DNA of 6,415 bases. It comes from Burkholderiales bacterium (GTDB taxonomy: Bacteria; Pseudomonadota; Gammaproteobacteria; Burkholderiales; Burkholderiaceae). A program made the translations under genes and the position numbers. The notes under the pieces were generated by a model. The model ran no database searches. It was not told where the DNA came from and saw only the letters and a list, made by a program, of their open reading frames with translations. Below, piece by piece: positions 6,398-6,415 of the stretch. The DNA is taken from the NCBI GenBank assembly GCA_903643055.1, contig CAHJWV010000348.1, positions 1-6,415 on the forward strand, given 5' to 3'. The stretch's first letter is position 1. Every line of letters begins with the position of its first letter.

Positions 6398-6415
6398 TGT
6401 CAACAAATCTGCATA

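Noticed and set aside
1..6415. CRISPR array, tRNA, rRNA, insertion sequence or integron site
   Set aside because: I saw no regularly spaced repeats, tRNA or rRNA signature, transposase motif or flanking target duplication.

Overview
The window is GC-rich. Its protein families (a TlpA-like redoxin, an isopenicillin-N-synthase-like oxygenase, a LysR regulator, an exported PLD nuclease and a bacteriophytochrome with heme oxygenase) suggest a proteobacterium. The kinase core of the phytochrome (LGHDLRNPLQSL) points to Burkholderiales. This placement rests on recalled family resemblance, not a search. Every recognisable gene is on the + strand.

Layout: 1-453 is a TlpA/thioredoxin-like gene that enters from the left edge and is broken by two single-base losses. 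723-1736 is an intact 2-oxoglutarate/Fe(II) oxygenase. 1919-2860 is an intact LysR-type regulator. 3090-3719 is an intact secreted phospholipase-D-fold nuclease. 3720-3994 has no recognisable gene. 3995-4171 is the 3' end of a receiver (REC) domain whose N-terminal half is missing. 4240-5990 is a bacteriophytochrome histidine kinase (PAS-GAF-PHY-HisKA) split across at least four reading-frame segments. At about 5990 it runs, out of frame, into the middle of a BphO-type heme oxygenase (5991-6366), which has a second internal deletion.

How the genes fit together: the right-hand third looks like a former photosensory operon of response regulator, red/far-red photoreceptor kinase and biliverdin-producing heme oxygenase. 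All three components are damaged. The chromophore-binding Cys and the GAF and PHY signature motifs remain readable, but the kinase ATPase domain, the heme-ligand end of the oxygenase and the phosphoacceptor half of the regulator are absent. The middle third consists of three apparently functional genes. The regulator lies directly downstream of the oxygenase in the same orientation, so a regulatory link is possible but unproven.

The main observation is this contrast: about 2.6 kb of intact coding sequence lies between two stretches, also about 2.6 kb together, that carry repeated frameshifts and large deletions. I see no new defence, mobile or CRISPR-type system here. The best-supported story is decay of a light-sensing locus, with a smaller possibility that some one-base losses are sequencing or assembly errors.
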